From NCBI GenBank assembly GCA_016208105.1, contig JACQYS010000011.1, forward strand, positions 62,001 through 126,000: 64,000 nucleotides of DNA, in the 5' to 3' direction. Shown piece after piece: positions 14,658 through 23,581 of the stretch. The notes below the pieces were generated by a model. That model had not been told where the DNA came from and did not search any database. It saw only the letters and a program-made list of their open reading frames with translations. Position 1 is the stretch's first letter; each line of letters begins with the position of its first letter. Position numbers and translations under genes: made by a program. This DNA comes from Desulfovibrio sp. GTDB lineage: Bacteria; Desulfobacterota; Desulfovibrionia; Desulfovibrionales; Desulfovibrionaceae.

Positions 14658-16676
14658 ATGAAAACCTGTCTCGCGTTCGTGCTGGCCGCCGTCATCCTTG
14701 CCGCTCAACCTCAAAGTGTTCGGGCACAGGACGCGAAGGGGGAACAGAAACAGGAAGTGGCCCTGGACGAGGTCAAGGTGGTCGCTCCGCCAATCATCGA
14801 GGGCAACCAGGTGGACCGATACGCCGGACAGACCACCACGGTCACCAAAGAACAGATTTCGGACATGAACGCCCCGGATATGACCTCTGCCTTAAGGCGC
14901 ACGCCCGGGGTCAACATATCCCGGTACAACGTCATCGGGTCCTACGGCGGGGCGGAAGGCGGCGGCGTTTTCGTGCGGGGCATGGGCACCAGCAGGCCCG
15001 GTTCCGAACTGGCCACCCAGATCGACGGCGCTCCCGCCTACATGGGGCTGTGGAATCACCCTCTTGTCGATTTTTTGAGCGTCGACCCCGCCTACAACAT
15101 CCGCGTGTTCAAGAGCGCCCAGCCCATGAGCGCGTTCAACAACGCCTTCGCCGCCCTGGACGTCACCCCAAAGCGCATGGAGAAAGAGGGCTTCTTCACC
15201 AAGGGCACCGGACAGTACGGAAGCTTCAACACCTGGATGCAGACGGCGGAACACGGGGGGAAATCCGGCAATTTCGATTACTACGTGGGCCAGAGCTTCC
15301 GCAGCTCCGACGGCCACAGGCCGAACTCCGACGGCAGGCTCACAGCCTACTACGCTCTGGCCGGGTACAAGCTTTCCGACAATCTGGAAGTGACGGGCAC
15401 CGTGCTGCACACCGACAACCAGGCCAATGATCCAGGCCCCGAGGGACAACCGTCAAGCCGCAGCGGCCTGTACACCACCCAGTTCACGCACGGGGTGGTC
15501 ACCCTGGCGGACAACTTCGACTGGGGCAAAGGGCACCTGAAGCTCTACGCCAACTCGGGCACAGGCTATTGGTACAACCAGTCGGGAACCGCCAACGACA
15601 CGCTCTCCGACTCGGTTCTCTACGGCGGCAGGTTCCGCCAGACGTTGAACCTCTGGAAGGGCGGGGAAATCCTGGCTGGCGCCGACCTGGATTTCATGAG
15701 CGGCCATGCCATTTTCACCAACGACCTCACCATCGGCACTGTGAGGCTTGGCGGGCTGGCCGTGCCGGTGATCACCAACAATCCCCAGGCGGAATTCGCC
15801 TGGCGCACTTGGAGAGTGTTCACCCCGTACCTGGGCGTTTCGCAGAAGTTCGGCGAGGGCGACAAGGAAAAGAACAAGGACGACTGGTACGTCATCCCTT
15901 CAGGGGGCGTCCGGCTCTACACCCACAGCGAATTTCCCTCGGAGTGGTCGCCCCAGGCCGGAGTGATTCTCGGCTGGAAGGGCTTAGAACTCCACGGGAA
16001 CTACTCCCGTGGCGTAAGCTATCCCGGACTCAACGTGGCAGTCTTTTCGGCCAACGTCATTTCAACTCTCGGCCAGCGCTGGCGCGACCTCAGGGCCGAA
16101 GTCACGGACCATTTCGAGGCCGGAGCCTCCTACAGCTACGATGACAAGGCCAAGCTGGACGTGACGTTCTACTCGGACCACGGGTCGAACAAGTACGTGA
16201 TGTATCCGGCCACGGGAGCTCCGCAAGGCTTCGCCAACATCGCCAAGTTCGACATCCAAGGCGTGGAATCCACCCTGACCGTCACCCCGCTCAAGAACCT
16301 GTCTTTGTTCGCTGGAATGAATTACCTGAACGTGGACCCCAAATCCCTGCCGTATTCCCCCAAGTGGACCCTCTCCTTCGGGGGCAACTACCTCTTCCTG
16401 GACCATTTCAAATTGTCCGCCGACGCCCAGTATGTCGACCAGCAGTACGTGTTGTCCCAGGCCAGGCGCATCAATGCCTACAACACCAGCAAGGTGGACG
16501 CCTTCTGGCTCTTGAACGCCAAGTTCTCCTATCTGTTCAGCTTCGAGGCATGGAAAAAAACCGATGCTGAAGTGTTCGTGGCGGTCAACAACATCACCAA
16601 CACCTTCTACAAGTACCGTCCCGGCTATCCCATGCCGCCCACGTCGGTCATGACCGGCCTGTCTGTCAGTTTCTAA
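14658..16676 (+). CDS. TonB-dependent outer-membrane receptor
   Basis: A 672-aa outer-membrane receptor for high-affinity uptake of a metal or metal complex. It has a signal peptide (LAFVLAAVILAAQPQSVRAQ), a TonB-box-like LDEVKVVAP near residue 36, and a plug domain about 55-170 (VTKEQISDMNAPDMTSALRR, TPGVNIS, GGGVFVRGMG). The 22-strand barrel follows and ends with the canonical aromatic terminus LSVSF. It is the first gene of a tightly packed set with two methyltransferases, an ABC-3 family importer and its own TonB, so substrate crosses outer and inner membrane by dedicated machinery. The substrate is not evident; no His-rich loop typical of zinc receptors is seen. Confidence 0.92.
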   Translation: MKTCLAFVLAAVILAAQPQSVRAQDAKGEQKQEVALDEVKVVAPPIIEGNQVDRYAGQTTTVTKEQISDMNAPDMTSALRRTPGVNISRYNVIGSYGGAEGGGVFVRGMGTSRPGSELATQIDGAPAYMGLWNHPLVDFLSVDPAYNIRVFKSAQPMSAFNNAFAALDVTPKRMEKEGFFTKGTGQYGSFNTWMQTAEHGGKSGNFDYYVGQSFRSSDGHRPNSDGRLTAYYALAGYKLSDNLEVTGTVLHTDNQANDPGPEGQPSSRSGLYTTQFTHGVVTLADNFDWGKGHLKLYANSGTGYWYNQSGTANDTLSDSVLYGGRFRQTLNLWKGGEILAGADLDFMSGHAIFTNDLTIGTVRLGGLAVPVITNNPQAEFAWRTWRVFTPYLGVSQKFGEGDKEKNKDDWYVIPSGGVRLYTHSEFPSEWSPQAGVILGWKGLELHGNYSRGVSYPGLNVAVFSANVISTLGQRWRDLRAEVTDHFEAGASYSYDDKAKLDVTFYSDHGSNKYVMYPATGAPQGFANIAKFDIQGVESTLTVTPLKNLSLFAGMNYLNVDPKSLPYSPKWTLSFGGNYLFLDHFKLSADAQYVDQQYVLSQARRINAYNTSKVDAFWLLNAKFSYLFSFEAWKKTDAEVFVAVNNITNTFYKYRPGYPMPPTSVMTGLSVSF

Positions 16677-16741
16677 CGAATGAGCCCGGGTGGATAAGTC
16701 CGGATACGCCATCCGGAATCCTTCCCGGCCTGGGAGTCGGC

Positions 16742-17443
16742 ATGGAGCGCAAAACGGAAGTGAATGCGGGGTTCGACCGCTGGAGCGTGTTCGAGAAAGC
16801 CCGGAAAGCAAACCGCATGCACCACGCGCAGGCTTACCAGACCCTCCAGCACACGCTCGCAGAAACGTTCTCAATGCCGCCCCGCATCCTGGACCTGGGA
16901 TGCGGCGACGCGGGCGACATGGCCGGCGTGCTCCGCTTCCAGCCCGTTCAATCCTACACCGGGGTGGACAACGACCCGGACGTGCTTTCGCGCGCGGAGA
17001 TGGCTTTCAAGGAGCTTTCCGTGCCCGCGCGCCTTATTCTTGGCGGATACGAGGACGCGCTCCGCAGTGGACCCGGCAGTTACGACGTGATCTGGCTGGG
17101 GCTTTTCCTCCATCACCTCCCCGGTGCGAAGAAGCGGGAGTTCTTTCAAGAGGCCCACAGGTTGATCCGCTCCGGCGGGGTGCTGCTGGTCCACGATCCG
17201 GTGCTTAAGCAGGGCGAGACCCGCCAGGAGTACATCGCGCGCATCGAAAGCGCCTGCCGGGCGGGGTGGCCGGAACTGACGGCCGCCGAGAAGGACATGA
17301 TGACCAGGCACTGGAGCCTGCACGGCCGCCAGGAAAGCCTTTCCGCGCTCGAATCCATGGCCCTGGCGGGTGGATTTGGCTGCATGGAGGTTCTCTGGAA
17401 CGACCCGTGCCAATTCTATGCGGTGATGGCCTTTTGGAATTGA
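16742..17443 (+). CDS. SAM-dependent methyltransferase 1 of the uptake operon
   Basis: A 233-aa cytoplasmic class I methyltransferase. Motif I is ILDLGCGDAGD (about residue 49), the acidic residue after strand 2 is in TGVDNDPDVL, motif post-I/IV is YDVIWLGLFLHHL, and strand 5 is RLIRSGGVLLVHDPV. A 65-base gap follows the receptor gene and 11 bases separate it from a second methyltransferase, so it belongs to the metal-uptake operon. Target unknown; a small molecule is more likely than DNA or rRNA because no target-recognition domain is visible. Confidence 0.87.
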   Translation: MERKTEVNAGFDRWSVFEKARKANRMHHAQAYQTLQHTLAETFSMPPRILDLGCGDAGDMAGVLRFQPVQSYTGVDNDPDVLSRAEMAFKELSVPARLILGGYEDALRSGPGSYDVIWLGLFLHHLPGAKKREFFQEAHRLIRSGGVLLVHDPVLKQGETRQEYIARIESACRAGWPELTAAEKDMMTRHWSLHGRQESLSALESMALAGGFGCMEVLWNDPCQFYAVMAFWN

Positions 17444-17454
17444 AGGAGAATTGC

Positions 17455-18054
17455 ATGAGCGATCCCAGGTCAGCATTTTTCGACGAACGCGCCGCCGGGT
17501 GGGAGTCCCTGTGTTATCCGGACAAGGTCCGTGCCCGGCTGTGGCCCCTTGTGCAATCCTTGGGACTCCCCTGGGGCGGCACTGTCCTGGACATGGGCTC
17601 GGGCCCGGGGACGCTTCTGCACTATGAAAGGCGGGCCATAGGGCCTGAAGGCACCCTTTTTTCCTTCGACGTATCCTTCGAGATGATGCGCCAGGCCATG
17701 GCCAAGGACCCGGGCGGGGCCATGTGCCGCATGCAGGCAACGGCCATGCTCCTGCCGCTCAAGGACGCCTCCTTCGACGCCCTGGTCTGCTTCGCCGCCT
17801 TCCCCCATTTCTCCGACAAGCCGGCGGCCATGGCCGAAATGGCCAGGGTGTCCAAAAGGGGTGGGAAGCTTTTCATAGCCCACCTGCTCAGCCGGGCGGA
17901 ACTCATGAGCCACCACAAGACGCATCCGGCCGTTGCCGATGACCACCTGCCGGACACGCCCGCGATGCGGCGGCTTTTCATGGAGGCGGGCTTCGAAGAC
18001 CCGGTCATAATCGATGAGCCGGGGCGGTATCTGGCCACGGCCCGCAAACCCTAG
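17455..18054 (+). CDS. SAM-dependent methyltransferase 2 of the uptake operon
   Basis: A 199-aa cytoplasmic class I methyltransferase (Methyltransf_11 type). Motif I is VLDMGSGPGT (about residue 44), then FSFDVSFEMMRQA, LLPLKDASFDALVCFAAFPH and RVSKRGGKLFIAHLLSR. The ATG at 17455 follows GAAGGAGAATTGC; the same frame is open further upstream, but that part overlaps gene 1. It is not a close duplicate of methyltransferase 1: the two share fold and motifs only. It may act with gene 1 on a chelator or on the imported metal compound, which is inference. Confidence 0.87.
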   Translation: MSDPRSAFFDERAAGWESLCYPDKVRARLWPLVQSLGLPWGGTVLDMGSGPGTLLHYERRAIGPEGTLFSFDVSFEMMRQAMAKDPGGAMCRMQATAMLLPLKDASFDALVCFAAFPHFSDKPAAMAEMARVSKRGGKLFIAHLLSRAELMSHHKTHPAVADDHLPDTPAMRRLFMEAGFEDPVIIDEPGRYLATARKP

Positions 18055-18065
18055 CGGGGAAAAGC

Positions 18066-18887
18066 ATGACTTCTCTCGTCAGATTTGGCGTTCTTTTGCT
18101 TTGCCTGGCCGCCGGGCCCGCCCTGGCCGATGCCCCGGTGCCGGTCATGGCCGGGACCACGCTGGTGGAGGACATCCTCACCGGCCTTGGCGGGAAGGAT
18201 GTGGCCGTGAAGACGGTCATCCCGGGGGCGGCCTGCCCGGGCCATTACGACGTAAAGACCTCGGACGTGGCCTTTCTCGCCAGGGCGAGCGTCATTCTCC
18301 TGCATGACTGGCAGGAACGCATGCCCGCCCTGGTCTCCATCATCGATGCCGTGCCGGGCGCGAAACAAAAGGTCCGCGTGCTCAAGGCCAAGGGCAACTG
18401 GATGGTGCCCGAAAGGCAGGCCGAGGCAGCCATGGAAATAGCGGAGGTTCTGCAAGAACTGGCTCCGGGCCGGGCCGGACGGTACGCTGAGGCGGTCCGC
18501 GGACGCCTCGCCTCGATTCAGGCCGTGGCGGAAAGAGAGAAGGAGCGGATACGGTCCGCCGGTCTTGCGGGGGCTCCGGTCATCTGCGACGTGATGCAGC
18601 GCCCGTTGGTGGAGTTCTTGGGGTTTAGGGTGGTCGCGGACTATGGCCGGTTCGAGGAGATGGGGCCGGAGGCCCTGGGCAGAACCATCACGGCCGCGAA
18701 ATTGTCCGGCGCGAAACTCGTTCTCGACAATCTCCAATCCACCGGGGCCGCCGGGAAGTCCCTGGCTGAGGACATCGGCGCGGGGCACGCCACGCTGACC
18801 AATTTCCCCGGCGGCTTCCCAGGCGCGGACACCTGGGAGGACGCTGTGAGCCGCAATGTGGACCTTATCTTGGCGGCGGGGAAATGA
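18066..18887 (+). CDS. ZnuA/TroA-like periplasmic metal-binding protein
   Basis: A 273-aa exported solute-binding protein of the cluster A-I (ZnuA/TroA/PsaA) family, feeding the ATPase and permease next to it. The signal peptide is LVRFGVLLLCLAAGPALA. The fold is recognised by VMAGTTLVEDILTGLGG, the CPGHYDVKTSDV segment at the position of the usual DPHxYE motif (H60), LLHDW (H80) and VLDNLQSTGAAGKSLAEDIG. The third usual His (in vxxHdaf) is replaced by C174 in VICDVMQ, and the fourth site reads LDN rather than an Asp/Glu motif. There is no His-rich loop. Substrate is therefore not obviously zinc or manganese. Confidence 0.85.
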   Translation: MTSLVRFGVLLLCLAAGPALADAPVPVMAGTTLVEDILTGLGGKDVAVKTVIPGAACPGHYDVKTSDVAFLARASVILLHDWQERMPALVSIIDAVPGAKQKVRVLKAKGNWMVPERQAEAAMEIAEVLQELAPGRAGRYAEAVRGRLASIQAVAEREKERIRSAGLAGAPVICDVMQRPLVEFLGFRVVADYGRFEEMGPEALGRTITAAKLSGAKLVLDNLQSTGAAGKSLAEDIGAGHATLTNFPGGFPGADTWEDAVSRNVDLILAAGK

Positions 18888-19684
18888 CCGCCACCGGCTG
18901 GCACACACAGGCCGAGCCGGTGGCCAGGCTTGAAAACGTGCGGATTTTCCGGCGCGGGCGTCTGACCCTGAGTGTTGATGCGCTCGACCTGCAACCGGGG
19001 GAGTGCCTGGGAATCATCGGGCCAAACGGGGCCGGCAAAAGTACGCTGCTGTCCGCCTTGTCCGGTTTTCTGATGGCGGACGCTGGTACTATCACCCTGT
19101 TCGGCCAGCGTGTCAGCAATGCAAACGCCACGCGGCTGAGAAAACGCGTGGCCACGGTTTCGCAGTTGTCCGCGGTGGACCCCAGGCTTCCCATCACCGT
19201 GCATGAATCGGTCATGACGGGCGGTTTCGGAAAGCTTGGCCTGTGGCGCAGGCCGGGTAGGGCGCTGGCAGACAAGGCGGCCCGGATGATGGAACTGACC
19301 GGCATCGGGCATCTGGCCGGGCGCCCCCTCGGGCTTATTTCCGGCGGAGAGCGCCAGAGGACGGCCATTGCCAGGGCGCTTACCCAGGAGCCGGACATCC
19401 TGCTTCTTGATGAACCCACCTCGGCCCTGGACTGGAAGGCCCAGCGGGAAATCCTGGCCCTCATCCGGGACATCCATGCGGAAATCAAGCTCTGTGTGGC
19501 TCTTGTCACCCACGATCTGAACGCGCTGCCAGGCATGTGTACCCGCGTGGTCCAAATGCAAGGCGGTTCCATCTGCTGGTCCGGACCCGCCGCCGAAGCG
19601 CTCGACCCGGCCCGCCTGACCGGTCTGTATGGAACGCCGTTTCAGGTGATCTCACATGCCGGAACGTCCGTTGTTCTTTTTTGA
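18884..19684 (+). CDS. ABC transporter ATPase (ZnuC-like)
   Basis: A 266-aa cytoplasmic ATPase of a metal or metal-chelate importer. Walker A is GPNGAGKST (about residue 46), the Q-loop is in VATVSQLSAVD, the signature is ISGGERQR (canonical LSGGQ is altered but functional in this family), Walker B is DILLLDEPTSALD, and the switch His is in VTHDL. It overlaps the binding-protein gene by ATGA and the permease follows after 7 bases. By sequence style it could equally serve an iron-chelate importer; the ABC-3 permease next door places it with ZnuABC/TroABC systems. Confidence 0.93.
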   Translation: MTATGWHTQAEPVARLENVRIFRRGRLTLSVDALDLQPGECLGIIGPNGAGKSTLLSALSGFLMADAGTITLFGQRVSNANATRLRKRVATVSQLSAVDPRLPITVHESVMTGGFGKLGLWRRPGRALADKAARMMELTGIGHLAGRPLGLISGGERQRTAIARALTQEPDILLLDEPTSALDWKAQREILALIRDIHAEIKLCVALVTHDLNALPGMCTRVVQMQGGSICWSGPAAEALDPARLTGLYGTPFQVISHAGTSVVLF

Positions 19685-19691
19685 GGCCGCA

Positions 19692-20510
19692 ATGGAAGGA
19701 TACATTTTCGAACACGCCTTCATGCGCAACGCGCTCCTGGCCGGGATTTTCGCCGGAATATCCTGCGGCCTGGTAGGCGTGTTCGCGGTGCTCATGCGCT
19801 TGACCTTCATAGGGGTGTGCCTGGCCCACGCGGCTTTCGCCGGGGGGCTGGCATCGCTGCTGTTGGGAGCCGACCCGCTCTTTGGGGCGCTTGTTCTGAG
19901 CATTGGGGCGGCGGCCGTTATTGGCCCTCTTGCCGACAAGGGAGACGTGTCGCCGGATACGGCAGTGGGCGTCGTGTTCACGGCCATGCTCGGGGTTGCC
20001 ATCTTGTGCCTGGGGATCATGCCCGGGTCAAAAACGGCCGGACTGAACCTCTTGTGGGGCTCGCTTCTTACCGCTGGCAAGCGCGACGTCCTGCTGCTGG
20101 GAGGAGTGGCCACCGCCGTTCTGCTGGGGATAATTGTCTTCTACAAGGAGATACTGGCGGTGGCCTGCCACAGGCAGGTGGCGGCCTGCGTGGGCATTCC
20201 CGCCACGGCGGTGTTTTATGCCATCCTCTTCGCCACCGGAATGACGGTTACCGCCTGTTTGCCGAGCGTGGGAGGCCTTTTGGTGTACAGCCTGATTATA
20301 AACCCGGCTGCGGCGGCCTACCAGCTCACCTACAGGCTGCCCACCATGTTTGTGCTGGCGGCGCTTCTGGGCATGGCCAGCTCCATCTCCGGGCTTCTTC
20401 TGGCCTGGCATACGGATGTGCCAGCCGGTGCCGCCATTGTGGTCTGCTCCAGTCTTTATTTTCTTGCCTGCGCTCTCTTTTCGCCGAAGAAACGCCTGCC
20501 CCGGGAGTGA
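19692..20510 (+). CDS. ABC-3 family metal transporter permease (ZnuB-like)
   Basis: A 272-aa inner-membrane permease with about eight hydrophobic segments. Family marks are FMRNALLAGIFAGISCGLVG, RLTFIGVCLAHAAFAGG and GLLVYSLIINPAAAAYQL near the coupling region. Start 19692 is preferred because family members begin shortly before the FMRNAL motif and GAGG precedes it; ATG 19656 (AGGTGAT upstream) would extend it into the ATPase gene. Located between ATPase and TonB genes with gaps of 7 and 3 bases, it is clearly part of one operon. Confidence 0.92.
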   Translation: MEGYIFEHAFMRNALLAGIFAGISCGLVGVFAVLMRLTFIGVCLAHAAFAGGLASLLLGADPLFGALVLSIGAAAVIGPLADKGDVSPDTAVGVVFTAMLGVAILCLGIMPGSKTAGLNLLWGSLLTAGKRDVLLLGGVATAVLLGIIVFYKEILAVACHRQVAACVGIPATAVFYAILFATGMTVTACLPSVGGLLVYSLIINPAAAAYQLTYRLPTMFVLAALLGMASSISGLLLAWHTDVPAGAAIVVCSSLYFLACALFSPKKRLPRE

Positions 20511-20513
20511 GTC

Positions 20514-21446
20514 ATGCGCCCTGCGGAACTCTTCGAGCATTCCTGGGAGAACCCAGGCCCCAGAAGGGCGGAAAAGCTGCTGCTGGGCGCCGGTGTGTCC
20601 GTGGTTGTGCATTGCGCTGCGATTCTCATCGGGTTGGCGGTCTTAAATATCTCCGGACACGAGGGCGGCGTGGCCGCGGGCCGTGGCGGGGAGGCCGGGC
20701 CGGGATTCATGGTTGTCGATCTGGGTACTCTGCCCGGGCTGGCCTCCTTGCAGGGTGGGACGGGACACGCGGGAATCGATGGTCCCGTCCGGACGGATAA
20801 GAATGCGCCCACGGAAACGGACAAGAAGGTCAGACGCGCCTCACCGGACGCAAACGGCAAGGCCGCCGTCACGAAAACCTCTGAGCAACCGGCCATCCTT
20901 CATGAGAAGAGCGCTCCCCCGGACAGGAAACAGCCGCCTCCCCGGGCGAACGAGACCCAGAGCGCGGCCTCTGGCGAGAATGCGGTCCCGGGAAAGCAAG
21001 ACGGCGCCTCTTCCGGTGCTGAAGCGTCCGGACGCCCGGAAGGGGGTGGGCAATCCGGTCCGGGGCAGGGGAATGGCGCACAGGCTGCCGGATCAGGCCA
21101 GATTGGCCAGGGGGGCGCTGGAACAGGTTCAGGATCGGGTGAGGGAGGAGTGCTCTCCCTGGTTGATGTTGAAAACAAACCGCGTCTCATAAAGCATGTG
21201 GAACCGGACTACCCCGAGGGTGCGAGGAAAAGGGCGATTTCAGGCAAAGTGGTGGCGCGCTTCATAGTGGACGAGGCAGGCATGGTTCACAACCCCGTGG
21301 TATCCTCCTCCGATCCGCCGGGAATCTTCGAGGTCTGCGTGCTGGAAGCCGTGAAGCGCTGGAAGTTCGAGCCCGGAAGGCATCGGGGCCAACCCGTCAG
21401 AGTCTTGGTGTCGGTCCCTGTGCGGTTCGACATCGCCAAACGGTAG
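20514..21446 (+). CDS. TonB-family energy transducer
   Basis: A 310-aa protein anchored in the inner membrane by one helix (LLLGAGVSVVVHCAAILIGL). A long periplasmic linker (residues about 50-215) is rich in Gly, Ser, Gln and charged residues rather than the usual Pro-Glu/Pro-Lys repeats. The C-terminal TonB domain (about 220-308) has VEPDYPEGARKRAISGKVV, VSSSDPPGIFEVCVLEAVKR and WKFEPGRHRGQPV. It supplies proton-motive energy to the receptor at the start of the operon. No ExbB/ExbD genes are nearby, so it must use those encoded elsewhere. It is the last gene; a stem-loop follows. Confidence 0.92.
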   Translation: MRPAELFEHSWENPGPRRAEKLLLGAGVSVVVHCAAILIGLAVLNISGHEGGVAAGRGGEAGPGFMVVDLGTLPGLASLQGGTGHAGIDGPVRTDKNAPTETDKKVRRASPDANGKAAVTKTSEQPAILHEKSAPPDRKQPPPRANETQSAASGENAVPGKQDGASSGAEASGRPEGGGQSGPGQGNGAQAAGSGQIGQGGAGTGSGSGEGGVLSLVDVENKPRLIKHVEPDYPEGARKRAISGKVVARFIVDEAGMVHNPVVSSSDPPGIFEVCVLEAVKRWKFEPGRHRGQPVRVLVSVPVRFDIAKR

Positions 21447-21482
21447 AAGCGGTACTTGAGCTCCTGAGGGGTGGGGCGGTTT

Positions 21483-21520
21483 GCTTCAGCGTGCCCGCAC
21501 GGCAAGTTGCAGGCTGAAGC
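21483..21520. terminator. Hairpin between convergent tonB and HD-GYP genes
   Basis: GCTTCAGC (21483-21490) pairs perfectly with GCTGAAGC (21513-21520). It lies between two convergent genes; neither side has a T run, so terminator function is only suggested by position. Confidence 0.35.
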
Positions 21521-21529
21521 CCGGGCAAC

Positions 21530-22741
21530 CTACCTGAAGAGTTCCTGGAAATGCAGCCGGCACTGCTTGTTGGTGAGGGTGTCGACGATGTCGAAGCGCT
21601 TGTTGTCCTCAGCCATCAGGTCGATGTCCTTCTGCTTGCAGTAGGCGTTGTCGGCATCAAGAATGACGCGCACGCGCGGCCTGAGCAGGTTGTCCGAGTT
21701 CTGCTGGGTGACGAAGGCCTTCTGCCCTGAGCGAAGAACCACGATGGAGCCGATGGGGTAGATGCCGAACATGCTTACGGCCTTGTCCACCAGTTCCGGG
21801 CTGAAGGATTTGCCCCGGAGGTTGTAGATGACGCACAGGGCTTTGTGCGAGCTTATGCCCTCGCGGTAGTACCTGTCGGAACGCAGCGCGTCGTACGTAT
21901 CCAATATGCTGACAATGGACGCGAATTCGTCGATCTCCGCCCCGGCCAGGCCTTGGGGATAGCCGCTGCCGTCGTAGTTCTCGTGGTGGGCGTACACCAC
22001 GCTGACCACTTCCTGGGGCACGTTGCCTTTTTTCAAAAGGATATCCCGGCCGTATACCGGGTGCTTCTTCACCTCGGCATACTCCGCGCTGGTGAGCCTG
22101 CCGGGCTTCTGCAAGATCTTGTCTGAAACGAGCACCTTGCCCACATCGTGCAACAGGCCTGCCGTGCCGAGCCGCTTCTGAATCTCCTGCGAATACCCCA
22201 ATCTCCTGCCGGCCAGGGTGGCAAGCAAAGCCACGTTCAGGGAATGCGAATAGTTGTAGGGATCATTCTGGCGCATCCGGGAAACGAGAGCCAGCGGGAT
22301 GACCATTTCGGTCTCGGTCTCGCTTATGGTCTGGGCCAGCATGCCCCAGGCCTCGGTGTCTATGTTTTTGGAGGCTTCCAGATCCTTGTAGAGAACTTTG
22401 CACTGGGCCACGAGCTTTGTGTACTGGGCGTCGGCCTTTTTGATGTGGCCCACCATGTCTTGTAACGCCGGGGTGTCGGTGTCGTTCTCCGAAGGCGATG
22501 CCAGCGGTCCGAACACGGATTCGAACAGCTCTTTCTCCTTGGGATGCTTACGGAAGTAGGTTCCCGCTTCGGTTTCCACATAGGCTTCGGAATACTGCTC
22601 GGCCAGCAAGGCGGCTATTGCGTTCTGGTCCTTAAGAACCCCCTCCTGCAGGTAGATGTGGGGGTTGCCATCTTGAGACAGGCCGGGATTGGTGGTGTAC
22701 ATTCCGGGTTTGAGCTGCGTGGTGGCACATTTAACGATCAT
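21530..22741 (-). CDS. HD-GYP domain c-di-GMP phosphodiesterase (DUF3391 N-terminus)
   Basis: A 403-aa cytoplasmic protein likely degrading cyclic di-GMP. The N-terminal part (residues about 1-110) starts MIVKCATTQLKPGMYTTNPG, as in DUF3391-HD-GYP proteins. The HD-GYP domain (about 160-330) has LLHDVGK, KKHPVYGRDIL, YAHHENYDGSGYPQGL and SILDTYDALRSDR, so all catalytic metal ligands appear present. The start at 22741 follows GGGAGAAGAAC; a longer frame from 22783 lacks such a site. It is divergent from the GNAT gene. Confidence 0.9.
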   Translation of the reverse strand: MIVKCATTQLKPGMYTTNPGLSQDGNPHIYLQEGVLKDQNAIAALLAEQYSEAYVETEAGTYFRKHPKEKELFESVFGPLASPSENDTDTPALQDMVGHIKKADAQYTKLVAQCKVLYKDLEASKNIDTEAWGMLAQTISETETEMVIPLALVSRMRQNDPYNYSHSLNVALLATLAGRRLGYSQEIQKRLGTAGLLHDVGKVLVSDKILQKPGRLTSAEYAEVKKHPVYGRDILLKKGNVPQEVVSVVYAHHENYDGSGYPQGLAGAEIDEFASIVSILDTYDALRSDRYYREGISSHKALCVIYNLRGKSFSPELVDKAVSMFGIYPIGSIVVLRSGQKAFVTQQNSDNLLRPRVRVILDADNAYCKQKDIDLMAEDNKRFDIVDTLTNKQCRLHFQELFR

Positions 22742-22886
22742 GTTCGGTTCTTCTCCCAGGTATCGCCAGGTACGAAACGCCAAAGCCCTTCACCGCACGG
22801 CTTGGCGAGTGCGTCATCCTTTCGGAAATGCGTCCTTTTTGCGACGCTCTGGCTGTTTGACCACGCGATAAGGCTGACAAACTTTT

Positions 22887-22904
22887 GAACTCTATTATGA
22901 GTTC
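22887..22904. promoter_or_regulatory. Palindrome in the HD-GYP/GNAT intergenic region
   Basis: GAACTC-TATTAT-GAGTTC is a perfect dyad in the only AT-rich part of the 309-base divergent intergenic region (22742-23050). It is a candidate operator or overlapping promoter; nothing else recognisable lies there. Confidence 0.3.
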
Positions 22905-23050
22905 TTGAGGAGAGTAAAGTAGGGCATCAAGAATTTTCATTGGAGAAGGCAGTCCGGTCCCGGGCCGTTTTCCTTCTGGACTGGGGCGGGGTGAGGGTTT
23001 AACGCCAAGACGGCAGAAGAGAGACCATCACTGACGCCAAGGATGCCACG

Positions 23051-23581
23051 ATGAGCGATTACATGTTTGTGGAGTGTACGTACGTGCGGCATGCTGACAA
23101 GGTTCTGGAAATCCTGAACGAGGCCATCTTAAACTCCACCGCTTTGTACGACTACGAGCCAAGGCCGCCGCAGAGCATGGTGGGATGGTTCGATGCCAAG
23201 CGGACCGGCGGTTTCCCGGTGATCGGCGCTGAAGACGAGTCCGGCGCGCTTTTGGGGTTCGCGAGCTACGGCACGTTTCGGGCTTGGCCCGCCTACAAGT
23301 ACACGGTGGAGCACAGCGTGTACGTGCACCAGGGCCATCGCGGCCGGGGGGTCGGCCGGGCTTTGATGCTGAAGCTGATCCAGGCGGCCCGTAGTAGCGA
23401 TGTGCATGCCATGATCGGCGGGATAGACGCCACGAACGCCGGGAGCATCGCGCTGCACGAGAAGGTTGGGTTCAGGCACGCGGGTACGCTTCCCCAGGTG
23501 GGCTTCAAGTTCGGCCGCTGGCTCGACCTGGCCTTCTATCAGCTCCTTCTGGACACGCCGGAAAATCCTGCCGACGGTTAA
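23051..23581 (+). CDS. GNAT N-acetyltransferase (phosphinothricin acetyltransferase-like)
   Basis: A 176-aa cytoplasmic acetyl-CoA-dependent acetyltransferase of the Pat/MddA/YncA group, which acetylate small amines such as phosphinothricin or methionine sulfoximine. Typical segments are ILNEAILNSTALYDYEPRP near the N-terminus, FASYGTFRAWPAYKYTVEHS and the CoA-binding VHQGHRGRGVGRALML (about residue 92), plus ATNAGSIALHEKVGF and VGFKFGRWLDLAFYQLLL at the end. Single gene; the start is supported only by a weak AAGGAT. Confidence 0.88.
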   Translation: MSDYMFVECTYVRHADKVLEILNEAILNSTALYDYEPRPPQSMVGWFDAKRTGGFPVIGAEDESGALLGFASYGTFRAWPAYKYTVEHSVYVHQGHRGRGVGRALMLKLIQAARSSDVHAMIGGIDATNAGSIALHEKVGFRHAGTLPQVGFKFGRWLDLAFYQLLLDTPENPADG

